64,000 nt of DNA from Andrena cerasifolii (lineage: Eukaryota > Arthropoda > Insecta > Hymenoptera > Andrenidae): positions 2,088,001 through 2,152,000 of the forward strand of contig NC_135133.1 of assembly GCF_050908995.1 (NCBI RefSeq), in the 5' to 3' direction. Shown piece by piece: positions 11,868 through 23,130 of this stretch; position 1 is the first letter of the stretch, and each line of letters begins with the position of its first letter. The position numbers and the translations under genes are program-made. The notes below the pieces were generated by a model. That model ran no database searches, was not told the DNA's origin, and was given only the letters and a program-made list of their open reading frames with translations.

Positions 11868-12487
11868 TACAGGGTGTACCAGAAAAAAAACTCCAGGCTA
11901 ATTCGGAAATTTTCGAAAAAAAAATTTTTTAGGATTCTTTAGAAGTCAAATTTAGAGGCCCTTCCAAGGTCAACTTGATTTTTAAAGTGGGAACTCCCAT
12001 TTTCCGCACCAGAAATGAAACGAACGGGAAATTATACGTTAGTGGTTTATATTTAAGCCGCGAGGTTGATATTTAAAATTAAACGGATGTTTGGTTTTTA
12101 TTTTTGACTGCTACGCTGCTTTGACTACTGCCCCTAGGCCGAGGTCAGCGTCACCATCAGACACCTCTTTGTACACCCTCAAACCTTTATCAGAAACATT
12201 TTTTTTCAAAAACTTCACCCTCTCGACTTAAACAACCCCTAGGGGTTTTTGGCCCAAAGGCATGACCACATATTTAAAGGTGATATTTTTTCGTTCCTTC
12301 CATTTCTGCTGCCGAAAATAGGGGTTCCTATTTAAAAAAAATCAAGTTGACCTTGGGATGACCTCTACAGTTGACCTCTGAGTCATAATGGAGCTCACCA
12401 CCAGATGCCTCTTTTCAAACCCCAAAACTTTTGTGTGACAATTTTTTCAAAAATTCCGTAGTTTCCATCTTTCTGGTACACCCTGTA
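11868..12487. mobile_element. TA-target foldback with CAGGGTGTACCAGAAA ends
   Basis: TA at 11868-11869 and 12486-12487 flank termini CAGGGTGTACCAGAAA and its complement TTTCTGGTACACCCTG. The arms extend inward: a block with CCAAGGTCAACTTGATTTTT at about 11965-11985 pairs with AAATCAAGTTGACCTTGG at about 12338-12355. The TA duplication is what mariner/Tc1-type integration leaves, so a non-autonomous member of that group is likely. No transposase fragment was found. Confidence 0.8.
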
Positions 12488-12641
12488 TGTATATATGTAT
12501 GGTTCGATGGAGCGTGGAATTGGTGAATGGCAGTATGTTTGTTTAGGGGTTTGGTAAGTTTGAACGATTACACAATCTTTATTGTCTAGTAGTTTCGATG
12601 TGTTTGATATTTAGGATAGAGTTAGTGAAGGTGACATAAAC

Positions 12642-12868
12642 CAGGGGTGCACAGGGAGCCGTTTTTAGCACCTATCTGGGAGCAATCCGCCTGTCCCGTT
12701 GCTAAGGTTAGAATCGGTGAGGAGAACTGCAGTAGTGTGTATAGCTGGGTTCAAGTCATACCAAATGCACGTACACTACTGCAGTTCGCCTCACCGATTC
12801 TACCTTAGCAACGGGACAGGCGGGTTGCTCGCAGCTAGGCGCTAAAAACGGCTCCCTGTGCACCCCTG
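12642..12868. mobile_element. hAT MITE with 8-bp target duplication
   Basis: Ends CAGGGGTGCACAGGGAGCCG and the complement CGGCTCCCTGTGCACCCCTG are identical over 20 bp, and the arms continue with high similarity for about 95 bp. The flanking 8-mers ACATAAAC (12634-12641) and ACATAAGC (12869-12876) match at 7 of 8 positions, the target size and end structure expected of hAT transposition. The 227-bp element has no coding capacity. The well-preserved duplication and arms suggest a fairly recent insertion. Confidence 0.9.
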
Positions 12869-15820
12869 ACATAAGCTCTACGGTTCTGACAGCTCGAGGT
12901 GGCTGACGTTTGGAGTTTGTGCGACTTGATTTTATTTATTGCAGTTGTTTCTGGGTATCACGGCTGCAAATTGTATTTTAACGGGAGTTTATAATAATTT
13001 ATGCACACTATGTTGCATTCTTGCGGATGTATGTTCTTCCTTCTGAAATGGAACAGTAGGTACGCTCGGTGTAATGCGGCTACACACAGGGAAAGGGTTA
13101 GTAAGGGATTAATGTTGTAGAGTGATATGTATGCAGCAGATTTTGTAGCTTGTTTTCAATTTGTTAAATAATTTAACGTTCTTTAGACTGATTAAAGTAT
13201 TGGGGGCTTGATTTTGGTAGTGGTTATCAATTTTTTCCGTAACTAATTTTGTAGTATGATTGTTGAATATTTATTTATTTACTTCATAGTATTTAATTTA
13301 GTTTTTATTAGACTCGTTCAATTTTTATTGAGGTTTTTTATACATGTGCAGATACCAGAAAGTGAAACTTTAGCTTCATTTTTTGTAATTAATATTTTAG
13401 TGTATAGTTTAGTGTATTAATAACCTGGATAAAAAATATTCAGATACAAAAACATTGACAATTTTAAGCTTTCTAAAAAGTAGAATGCTTTGCACATGTT
13501 TCATATATGATATACCAAAATGAGTCCTTTTTTATTTTATTGTAGTAGAAATATTATTTTCTTTTAAAAAAATACTGTTACTATTTCATCATTATTTAAC
13601 ATGAATTTAGTTACTTCATTTGCAAGAATTTTCTACATTACACAATATCACTTTATAAAATTAATACTATAAACATATTCCACATATATCTTGTGAAATA
13701 TATTTTTTTGTTAAATATTCAATAATCTGTGTGTTTCAAAATAAATAATTAATAGTAATCATTAGATTACAAAAATGGTACCAAGGAGTGTACAATTATC
13801 TTTTAGACTCCAGAAACTGTTGTCATTGTTTCGCATAGTTCATCCCATTGTTCATTGTCGTAAAAATTACAACACGTTTGAAACGACGAAATGGCTTCAG
13901 GGTATATCAACGGTTTGCAATAGGAGTTTCTTGAACCATGTTCGACCAGTAATTCTGATTTATTTCCACATCATGTCGATACATATCAACTACGATATTC
14001 TCAGGTGAAAGTTGATACAAAATCAATTGCAACGGAATAATTCTAGAATTACCTCACATTTTATTCTGTTAAGTTATTGTTCTGAGAATGTGATAAGCAT
14101 CGCATTGACCCAAGGCCTACTTGGAGCGCATAGCGTTAAAACACAAGGTTGAATCGAATATATAGGCTGTATGAAACCACGTAATAAAAATACACTGTAG
14201 AAATAAATTAATAAAATCTGAGAACAATAGGAATTGCTTTCGACGGTTCTCGTCACTTCATTTACAATTCTTACATTAATAATTATTGGTGTAAATGCAA
14301 GTACAGGTAGGCAGGTGGCCCACCTAATTTTATCATCCAAAATATATTTACCCTTTTTAATTTAACATCCATTATTAAAAACACTTCCGCATCTTTACCA
14401 TTCTCCACATACTTTAACATCCACTATTGAAAATACATCCTCAATTCCTGAATATTTTCACGAATACAAACACAGTGCTTTCCAAGAATTTTCAATCTCT
14501 ATTCAGTGAAATCGTCACAAAATTTGTTATGATACGGTAAAAAGAAATTACGACGCATTTGAAAACACAAAAATGATCTTCATATCTTCATCAAAAATAG
14601 GAAAATATTATTATATTATATCCCTTGCTAAACTAGCTATTTAATATTTCTAGAAAATACCTTGACTGAACTTTCATCAGTGAAGAGGATATTAGCGTTC
14701 TTCGCACAACATGTAAATCTTGCTCAGAGTGGAAACTTCATTGCTTCCAAAAATTCTTATTCACTAGCAGCCATGATATTCGCAGGAATATTATATAAGA
14801 AGGTGAACACGTTGCTTCGTATACCTAGAGTTTGGTCGAGGCACAAGTGCTCGCTTCGAAATGTTTATAAACAGAGTCGTTACGCCTCGAACAGAAACCT
14901 CAGGGGTAGAAAAAGAATTCGCTACTAGGGGGGGTCAGTCTGCTGTAGGTCGGGCCACAGTGAACATGCCCCCGATTAGTGCGCGGTGTGGACAGTTTTG
15001 GTTGCGCGAAAAATTAAATCTAGTCGATAGATCAGAAATAAATTTGTTAGCGTAGTCATAGTCGGGGTCATTCGCATTCTTCTTTTAATTTTCTATTACT
15101 TAAGTCATTCAAGTTCATTTTCGTGTGCTTGAAGAGGAAACTGAAAGCAGAAAGAAAGTTGAAGGTGGACGTTTAAAGAATAACGCGTGTGCTCCAGATG
15201 GTTCCAGATATCGAGTCATCATTTTGGCAGCATGTGGTGCGTTTTGATCACGTTTTATGTTCAGCCTCTTCAGAAATACTGTAGACGCTGGTACTTATAC
15301 TTAGCTTTTGTGTTATTTTAAATATTGCAACATGGAAATGATGTAATTCAATTTACTCAAAACCCTGAATATATATTTACGATGACATTTTCCCATAATG
15401 TAACACATATGTAAAATAAGCTCGTTTTCTCTTCAAGTACAAATAATCTGTTCTTGAAGAGGTTAACGAAGGGTTTATCACGAGAATATTTATTTAATGA
15501 TTAGGACCTTTAGAGGCCCTAAGCACTGAAAAAATTTGCAAGCCCCCTTATACAAGGTGATCACTTGCGCGCAATGTACAATTTCTTAGGCATTTCCGAT
15601 AATTTAACTAAGAAGTGCTTCGAACAAAAGTTATATTTTAAAATTCAGACAATTTCTATGGTGCCCCGTTTCTCCAGATGCCTTAGGCAAGTAATTATTT
15701 TGCTTATTGGTTAATCCACCACTGATCGTAATAATGGTACACTTTTCCAAAGAATGACTCGAATGCATTGTGGAAAAAGTGTTTCCATCTTGAGTGGCAA
15801 AGTCTTAAACAATTTCGAAA
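12869..15820. other. Long AT-rich intergenic stretch
   Basis: No repeats with clear termini. Frames at 13775-14008 (+), 14074-14340 (-) and 14654-14928 (+) are the only notable ones; the last is preceded by a pyrimidine-rich ...TATTTCTAG that could be a splice acceptor. None shows a motif I can name, so I do not call a gene. Confidence 0.4.
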
Positions 15821-15998
15821 GTGAATTAGTACTTCATATGATGGTTAAACTTTTATATTGACTTTTATATATATTTATATTTTCTAATTTATACTGTAAA
15901 ATACTACTTCAAAAAAAAGTTTTTCGAAAGATGTTGAAATGAACAATTTGATGTTCGTCAATATAAAAGTTTAACCATCATATGAAGTACTAATTCAC
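15821..15998. repeat. Inverted repeat with 41-bp arms
   Basis: GTGAATTAGTACTTCATATG at 15821 and its complement ending at 15998 begin arms of 41 bp that match exactly by eye. The enclosed 96 bp carries one copy of the core described in the next entry. It could be a very small MITE; no target duplication is seen. Confidence 0.75.
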
Positions 15999-16271
15999 AT
16001 TAATAATAATAATATAAAATTGTTCATTTCAACATCTTTCGAAAATCTTTTCTTTAAAGTAGTATTTTACAGTATAAATTTCTAATTTCTAATTTATACT
16101 GTAAAATATATATGTATATATACATATATATAAAAAAATATATATAGATATATATATATATAAATATAGATATATATATATATTTTACAGTATAAATTAG
16201 AAATTATTAATTTATACTGTAAAATACTACTTCAAAGAAAAGTTTTTCGAAAGATGTTGAAATGAACAATT
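15888..16271. repeat. Three copies of a 60-bp core plus (TA)n tract
   Basis: The core starts TTTATACTGTAAAATACTAC and ends GAAATGAACAATTT. It lies forward at 15888-15948, reversed at 16020-16079 and forward again at 16211-16271, with a partial copy near 16092. Positions 16110-16190 are mostly TA/TATATAGA. Alternating orientation means each neighbouring pair can fold into a hairpin. Confidence 0.75.
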
Positions 16272-18383
16272 TTATATATATAGTTCAAACACATTAATTA
16301 ACTATTCAAGTTCACTATGCTGCAATGCTAATTACGGTAGACAACATTTGTATTGCTAAATATTACGTTAGTAACACATCCTGGTACACATTATGCGAGC
16401 TAGAATGGGAAGAACCAGCCAACACGGTGGGGATGGGCCTTCCGTGGCCGAGAACGTCCACCTATGTTTGTTCCAACTATAGCATCCCTCTGTATTCGAT
16501 TCCTTTCCCGATGAGAGTCGCACAACTCCCTAGTACATTTATTCAATCTCCGCAATCATGCGTTTAAGTACTCGAATTTTCCACTACCACGCGTGACATC
16601 GAATCAGGTTAAGTGCACTAATTATCGACAATCACGGAAGACTCGCGAAGGATCGTTAAATTATTATCGTCAGGCATGGGCATAGCTGCAGTTTATGGTT
16701 GGACACGAAGAAATAGTAATTGGGTGTTCTTAAGCGCGAATTATTTTAAGTGGGCACACCTGAACGGAAAGACTGTCTTGTTTAATCGCTGATAACAGCA
16801 TGTCAGCGCCCGTTAACTCTTATTAGAAATTATTAGCGTTAGGTCGAAGTCATTGCAAGATCAGGAAAGGAACATTTGTTTGACCGAGTATTAGAGTGCC
16901 CCCATTCCTAAGTAGGATGAAAATTTAGTTGGTCATTTTTCTTCTTATTACGCTGCCGTACCTAGTTGAGGCTTTTTAGAATATCGCAGGGATGAAAGCA
17001 GGTAAACGCTTACGTATGAAATTTAAAACAATTGTAATACAGTTCTTGAAGTGATATGGTAACTATAATAACAAGCAACCCTCGTAGCATTTATTGTTGG
17101 CATTTTGATGGCCAACTAATTCCCAACTTGGGGATACTGTGGGCCAACCAGAAATGCTACTATATGGAAGTCTCAAGATTAGGTAGGTAAAATTAAAAAA
17201 TAAACCTACAGTATTTACAAAACATTTATCGCGACTGTCGTCGAATTATCTCCCAAGTTCGCGTACCTACACAACCTTAGCACTTGCTTCCATTTACACT
17301 TCACTTGTTAAAATTGTCACACATCAATTTTCGAGTACTTCCAAAGACCACTACAGTTTCATCAGAGGTCTACTTCTTGTAATATGAATGTAATGTAGGA
17401 AATTAAAAAATAATTTAAAGGAGCCTCAACTAACGACAACCGTTGTAACTATGATACAGTAGCAATTAGTGAAACCTTCAACCACCTAACTAACTCATTA
17501 GGTTCGATCTATTACGATGCGCTCACCCTGTATAAGTCCTTGACTATTTAGCTACTATATCGCGGAATGAACACATCATGCGAGCACACCGGAATCGATT
17601 TATCTTCGACGTCGATTGATTTATTGCAAATCGAGTGGTCGTATTTGGAAGACTGCATTGAGCAACGTAGCCAGGGCTATCCTCGATTCGTAAATCTTGT
17701 TGCTCTTCGTTAGATGCCTGCACGCCGGCGGCCGATAAATCACGTTCTAACGGCTCGAAAAGAATTCTCAAATTGTTTATAATACAGGCTATTAGTGTGC
17801 GCGTAATTGCGCCGCGATACGTACGGGTAGCGACGTAAATCAATCAGATATCGCGGTAGTAGGCACTGCGCATACGTACTGGGAGGCTGATAACGGGTGA
17901 AGTTTCTTTCCCTGTACATGAATAACGAGAAAGATCGTTGGAAAAGGAAAGGAATCGGATACAGTTGGACACGATTCGATGGTTGATCGAAAGAAGAAAC
18001 TGATATTTAATGATCCTGCGCGAGGATCCGATATTTTCTCACGAGGTGAGCGCGGCTCAAACGAATGCAGCCGGCTGGAAATTGGTAAAACTGTAGATAT
18101 CGGGAGGGACGCTTTAATCGAGTAAATAAAGGATGTTTTTAAGGAAATAAGGAAGTTGTTTATATTCGATTTAGTATGCATTGTATGATTTAACTTTACT
18201 GAGAGGGGTGGTGAATTCTAGGAAATATTTAGAAATATATACCAGCTTTACATTAATTCAGAGATGACAAGCTGTACTAAGGTAGTATTTATTTGCGTAG
18301 GGTATAATAAATTTGATAAATTTAAGGGTGTAGTGAGTTCTATGTTAGCCAGCCTTAGCATTTTGCAAAGGAATCGGAGGACT
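16272..18383. other. Intergenic with a GC-richer block at 17540-18150
   Basis: No gene recognised. An 80-codon plus-strand frame at 16325-16567 and minus-strand frames of 99 and 113 codons at 17544-18181 show no motif. The 17540-18150 block looks unique and could be regulatory. Confidence 0.4.
17092..17161. repeat. Short inverted repeat with GTAGCATTT ends
   Basis: GTAGCATTTATTGTTGGC near 17091 pairs with GCCAACCAGAAATGCTAC ending at 17160. GGCCAAC and GGGCCAAC words lie inside. It is the size of a minimal MITE or hairpin. Confidence 0.5.
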
Positions 18384-19123
18384 TTAAGGGGACTAGGCAG
18401 TCGATAAATCGATTTTTTTATTGCATTTTCCGAAAGTACTTTCTTTTCTGAATACAATGCCGCTTGGTTTACAGTAAAATTCGCTAAATTGTAGATTTGG
18501 CAGCTAAAAACGTCAAGCGGCAACCTATAGCGTCGTCTTTGCCCAGAAAATTTAAATGCGTTTTTCTCGAATATATTTTTCTTTTCTTTTTTTTCTGATT
18601 GCGAGCGAATTGAGGTTCAAATCGACTTGGAAAAAATTACAGGATGTGTAGAACATGTGTCATTTCGGCGCTAACCTCTGATATGGTCCGTATAAATTCG
18701 AGACTTTCATAAAAAAAATTAAGAAGTCACCGGATTTTGGTAGCACACAAACAATGATGGTGCGCTACCAAAATCCGGTGACTTCTTAATTTTTTTATGA
18801 AAATCTCGAATTTTTACAGACCATATCAGAGGTTTGCGCCGAAATGGCACACGTTCTACACATCCTGTAATTTTTTCCAAATCGATTTGAACCTCAATTC
18901 GCTCGCAATCAGGAAAAAATGAAGAAAAAAATATATTCGAGAAAAACGCATTTAAAATTTCTGGGCAAAGGCGACGCTATAGGTTGCCGCTTGACGTTTT
19001 TAGCTGTCAAATCTACAATTTTGCAAATTTTACTATAAACCAAGCGACATTTTATTGAGAAAAGATAGTACTTTCGGAAAATGAAATAAAAAAATCGATT
19101 TATCGACTGCCTAGTCCCCTTAA
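18384..19123. mobile_element. TTAA-target palindromic element (GGGGACTAGGCAGTC ends)
   Basis: Flanked by TTAA at 18384-18387 and 19120-19123. The termini GGGGACTAGGCAGTCGATAA and its complement are identical, and the two arms of about 360 bp match almost throughout, folding at a centre near 18752. The core close to CGAGAAAAACGCATTTAAA lies in both arms (reverse at 18548-18571, forward at 18936-18960), and ATCGATTTTTT lies just inside each end. TTAA duplication is known for piggyBac and Kolobok superfamilies; I cannot choose between them without a transposase. Small minus-strand frames in the arms are not genes. Confidence 0.85.
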
Positions 19124-19387
19124 CGGCCGATTTCTTCATTTCCAGATATCTGCCAGTCAGAGTTATCTGGCAGATATCTGGCACATGCCTATTTCTTCAC
19201 CTCCAGTCTCGAGTTATCTGCCAGTTATCCTCCGGTCAATTTGACTAGAGGTTCGGGCACCGGATAACTGCTGGAACTGCCAGTTAGTGCGTTTCTGCAG
19301 TAGTGGGGGAAGTAGGAAATGTGAAACAGAGAACAGAGTTATGTTTGTGGACTGTTCTGGACGCCATTGTATACTTTGCGACGCAAA

Positions 19388-19528
19388 GCGATTTTAGTTT
19401 TGTTGGAAAAGGCGCTTCGACGAAAAAATCGTTTGGAAATGGAAGTGATCATGAATATTAACGTTTTCGAACATTTGGAGGAAGAAGAGGCCTACTTTAC
19501 TCCTATTTATCTAAAACTAAATTTCTAA
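19388..19528 (+). pseudogene. N-terminal remnant of a Harbinger-type transposase
   Basis: A frame open from 19388 to a stop at 19526-19528 encodes a basic leucine-rich stretch (ILVLLEKALRRKNR), then MNINVFEHLEEEEAY. An ATG at 19439 or the one four codons later could start it. Basic-then-acidic N-termini leading into the DDE domain are common in insect Harbinger transposases, which is why I read it this way. The frame stops after about 46 codons and no DDE residues follow, so it can have no catalytic activity. The identification rests on position within the element and general character, not on a diagnostic motif. Confidence 0.4.
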
Positions 19529-19564
19529 CAGTAATATGGGGGAAATAAAAGTAAAATGTCATTA

Positions 19565-19834
19565 TTAAAAACCATGGTTCTTTATTTGTAACAGTTTATA
19601 CTCTTTTGTTTTTAATTCTGCTTCTAAATTTTTCATGGTTAATTCGTTTCTTCTTTTTTTACCTTCGCCATCATCCATTGCTAATTTATGAATAACTTTT
19701 TTTGCTACCGATTCATCGATTACTAATTGCTTCTGCAATTGTAATAGTTCCTCCTTTAGCTTTAATAGATATTCACAATTTTTTCCCATATTAGTTTTTT
19801 TTTTGTTGTCGATCCTTGACACGTGACTTTGCAA
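19565..19834 (-). pseudogene. Coiled-coil C-terminal remnant, possible Harbinger accessory (Myb/MADF-like) protein
   Basis: An 89-codon minus-strand frame ends at 19565, with AATAAA just before its stop region. From about residue 16 it is strongly charged and heptad-like: YLLKLKEELLQLQKQLVIDE near the start of the coil and LEAELKTKEYKLLQI near the end, as in a leucine zipper. Harbinger elements carry a second gene, a Myb/MADF-type DNA-binding protein, often with a C-terminal coiled coil. This frame converges on the transposase remnant from the other end of the element, which fits that arrangement. No Myb or MADF helix is present upstream, so it would be a truncated relic. An unrelated chance frame is possible. 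Confidence 0.4.
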
Positions 19835-20022
19835 AAATGAATGACAGCTTCACAACGAAGTTGTCGCTTTACCTTTTTTGCGGCGTTGCCGCGTCAACCT
19901 TTCGGTCAGTTAACTATAGGATCCAAAAGCGTGAAGAAACACGCGCTACTGCCATCTGGCAGATAGCATCTAGCTGGCCGCTAGCTAACCGGGACTTTGT
20001 CCAGGGATGAAGAAATCGGGCG

Positions 20023-21509
20023 TAAATGGTAGTTTTATCCATGATAATTAAGAAATAACATTAAATTCGATGTCTGGGATTTTGTTCAAACTGGAATATG
20101 TTGTAGTCCTCGTAAAATTAGGGGGAGTTTAAGTCATCACTTTGCCGATTTCGAATTTGTTTAAAAAATACCGGGCCTTGAATGTGCGATTTTTGCCTAT
20201 TTTCGCGCTGTACTTATGAATTTTTATCTCGGAAACTATGTGTCGGATTTAGTTGGTTCATTTTTTATTTTAAAGCGAGAAGGATCCGCCTTCCTGAATA
20301 AATATTGTTCCGATTGAAAAATGTTGAGCTCGCGCCACAAATACTGTCTGTATATGTAAATACTAATCGAGCCAAGTAGAGGACAGGTGTGTCGACGGTT
20401 TCTGGTAGCGCGCAGTGTGATCGTCATAACAACCACCACGTGTGGAACGTACAATTTTGCGATAATCCTCTTATTAAGTATCCCTTTTTCGAACATTGGT
20501 TTATCTCGAACAACAAAAAATCACTTTTATAGCAGCGAAAATTATTTGAAGCTTATTTCCGACAAAAACGTTAAATTGTAGTGGAGTTATATTCTATACA
20601 CCAATCGATTGAAAATCGCGAAAGCTGCCAAGCTGACCCTATACATAACCTTCGTTTAAGCTTCACTGTACCCGAAAGCCATACTTGCAGTGTGAAGGGT
20701 TAAAAATGCAAAACATAGATGAATTCTTCCAAAAGAACAGAGCTGTCCATGTATTATTAATTAAGTCGAAAAGAATGTGCGCGTTAAGGGGTTAAATGTG
20801 TGCGCGGCCACTCTGATTGGCCACGGCGCGGCGCGACCACGCAGAGGCGCGCAGTGGCGCGGGCCCGCAAAGAGGCGGATTGACGGGCGGCAATGGCACC
20901 CCGCCTAATGAGTTACGGCCCGTCGGGCCCAGTGTAACGCAAAGCCTTAATAAATCTGCGGTCAGGCGGGATCGCGCCGAATACATTTGACGCGCTTTGA
21001 TGCTCACCCGGTATACCGCGCGCAAGTGCGCGTCCCCCGCGAGGATTTATACCCGTGACGAGATACGGGGTCCTCCGAACACAATATTTCAGCCCGACCT
21101 TAAGGGACGAGCGGTTCGACGCCCGAATAAATTTTTATTCGTTACCATCGCCGTGACTGGCCCGATAAATGCTGGCGAAAATACGGTGTTCCTTTATTAT
21201 TCCTCGTTTTTATTGGCCCCCTCCACAAAATCTCTTCCCTCCTTTTTTTTTTCACACAATCGCGATCTTGACAGGCAGTCGGGGTGCAGGGTGCGTGAAG
21301 GAGGTACACGAAGGAGCAAAGGATATTTCGCACACGTGCCAGCGCAAGAATTTATTGCTCCGTCATGTGCACTGACAGCCATGATGTTCCAACGATGGGG
21401 AAATCATCGCGTGTAATGGAAGTCGTGTGAGGGATATAGGGAGGGTCTGTTCAGTGGTTGCGCGTAGTATGATTGCTGGGTGAGCAGAATTTAGTGGAGG
21501 ATCTGTCTA
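20023..21509. other. Intergenic, with a strongly GC-rich block 20790-21400
   Basis: 20040-20240 contains GGAATATGTTGTAGTC, a word also found in both arms of the 9397-10987 palindrome, so part may be a decayed relative. 20790-21400 is GC-rich and unique-looking, with overlapping frames on both strands (up to 139 codons at 20997-21416) that show no domain. I treat it as possible regulatory DNA. Confidence 0.4.
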
Positions 21510-22461
21510 TTAAGGGGTTGTACCTAGTCAGGCGGCCGAAAAGAGGCGAATGTTTGTGAATTTTTTTTGAAAAAGCGAACGCGTATATTTTTACAGAACT
21601 TTTTGCACTTGAAAGAGCAACATTTAAAGAACATTTGGTAATTTTTTCGTAGGAAAATATTTGCATTTATAATAAAGTAACGATCATGCAAAAATCAGGC
21701 GAAAAAATGAGGACTTCAACTTTAAATAGCCGCCATTTTGTTTTAAATTAATATTTCGGAAATTCCCTCCGTTAATCAGTGGGTACATTAATATACTAAC
21801 GAAATCGTTTTTGTGTTTTGATTTTGGATAATCTGGTTCTATATGGCAGTGCTCACCGCAAAAGCAAATTTTTAAAAAGGCTTCTTAGATGTGGGCTGTT
21901 ACTTTATTATAAACTTAAATATTTTTCTATGAAAAAATTATCAAATGTTCTTTAAATGTTACTCTTTTAATATCCTCTGAAATTGATACTTTGCCCTGAA
22001 CCTATTGAAAAAGAAAAAAAATCAAAATTATAAAAATGGCGGCTGTAAAACGGCAAATTTTAAAGAAACTTGATTTTTCGCTGGGGAAAAGAGCCATTTT
22101 ATTTTTTTTTGTCAAAACAGAAGTTTTCACATACTTACGCTTAGGTTCAGGTCGTAACTAGACATGTTTCACATATGCTGAATTTTTTTCAAATCGACTT
22201 GTACCTCCGTTTTTTTCGCAATCACTGCAAAGCAAAGAGGAAATATGATTCCGAGAAAAACGCGTTCAAAGTTTCGAAAGAGGAGTTAGTCTACCTGCGT
22301 GCGCGCAGAAACGGTTTACGACGCGCTCGACCTTTTCGGCTGTAAAATCTTTAATTTTGCGAATTTTAACATAAACCAAACGACATTTTACTCGGGAAGG
22401 GTGGTACTTTGAAAAAATACGACAACAAAAAATCGAGTTTCTGACTGCATAGTCCCCTTAA
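21510..22461. mobile_element. Chimeric TTAA-target element
   Basis: Flanked by TTAA at 21510-21513 and 22458-22461. The left part to about 21969 matches the family at 26134-26888 (start TTAAGGGGTTGTACCTAGTC; later CAAATGTTCTTTAAATGTTA). From there to the right end it matches the family at 18384-19123 instead: core CCGAGAAAAACGCGTTCAAA at 22251-22270, the block with ACATAAACCAAACGACATTT, and the end GACTGCATAGTCCCCTTAA. The two ends therefore belong to different families. It arose by recombination, or by insertion followed by deletion. Confidence 0.8.
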
Positions 22462-22620
22462 GTGAGAGTGCCTTTTTTGAAGTTTTTCGCATGTAGGGTG
22501 GAAATTTGTGGATTTTCGGTGGTCAAGTATTAATTGTGAGGTCATCTTCTTTTTCATGAAATTGTTAGTACATATTAGAGGTCTGCATTCGGTGGGATTG
22601 GATAGCACAGATTGCGTAGT

Positions 22621-23130
22621 GTATAGTGCCTCTACGAGCTATAGTGACTTAGGTGTGATACCCTGCTGGGTACGGGCCGCTAAACGTGCCCCCACTACTA
22701 CCTCTTGCAGGACTGTGTTTAGGAAAGACCAGGTCAAAACCTGGGCCCTAAAGGATAAAATAAGTTATTAATATAAAATAATTTATATTGCTACTGTTGT
22801 AATGCAGTACATATACATATACCTTACTGAAATGGATTTGTATTTAATATGTGCTGACAATGAGACAATTTTTAATAGCCAGTAGCAAAGCTTAATTGGT
22901 GTCTTTTAATAATGATAAACAGTATCTTCAATTTCTGTTTTATTTTATTAAAATCGAAGTTGTAACACTTAATCTATAGGGCCCCGGTTTTGTCCTGATC
23001 CTCCCTAAACACAGTTCTGCAAGAGGTAGTAGGGGGTCACGTTGAGCGGCCCCTACCCAGCAGGATATCGGTTAAGACCCCGCTGAGTGACCTCATACCT
23101 AAGTCACTATAGTTCGTAGAGGCACTATAC
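22621..23130. mobile_element. Long-TIR element with GTATAGTGCC ends
   Basis: GTATAGTGCCTCTACGA at 22621 and TCGTAGAGGCACTATAC ending at 23130 open arms of about 140 bp that match at roughly 85-90% with one small indel. The arms include CTACTACCTCTTGCAG and TGTGTTTAGG. The AT-rich loop of about 220 bp is not coding. I see no target duplication, so the superfamily is unknown. Confidence 0.8.

Larger units (their letters stand above)
19124..20022. mobile_element. PIF-Harbinger-like element, internally deleted
   Basis: The left end CGGCCGATTTCTTCA and the complement of the right end, CGCCCGATTTCTTCA, form terminal inverted repeats. TAA flanks both ends (19121-19123 and 20023-20025), the 3-bp target typical of PIF-Harbinger. 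Subterminal direct and inverted words (TATCTGCCAG, CTGGCAGATA) cluster near both ends and may be transposase-binding sites. At 899 bp it is too short for the two genes of an autonomous member, but pieces of two convergent frames remain, listed separately. Its left TAA is part of the right TTAA of the neighbouring element. Confidence 0.8.

Noticed and set aside
14662..14928. Possible chemoreceptor C-terminal exon
   Set aside because: Only a general hydrophobic pattern; no diagnostic residues and no upstream exons, so no family was assigned.
20997..21416. 139-codon plus-strand open frame with overlapping antisense frames
   Set aside because: GC-rich composition gives open frames on both strands; no domain or promoter evidence.
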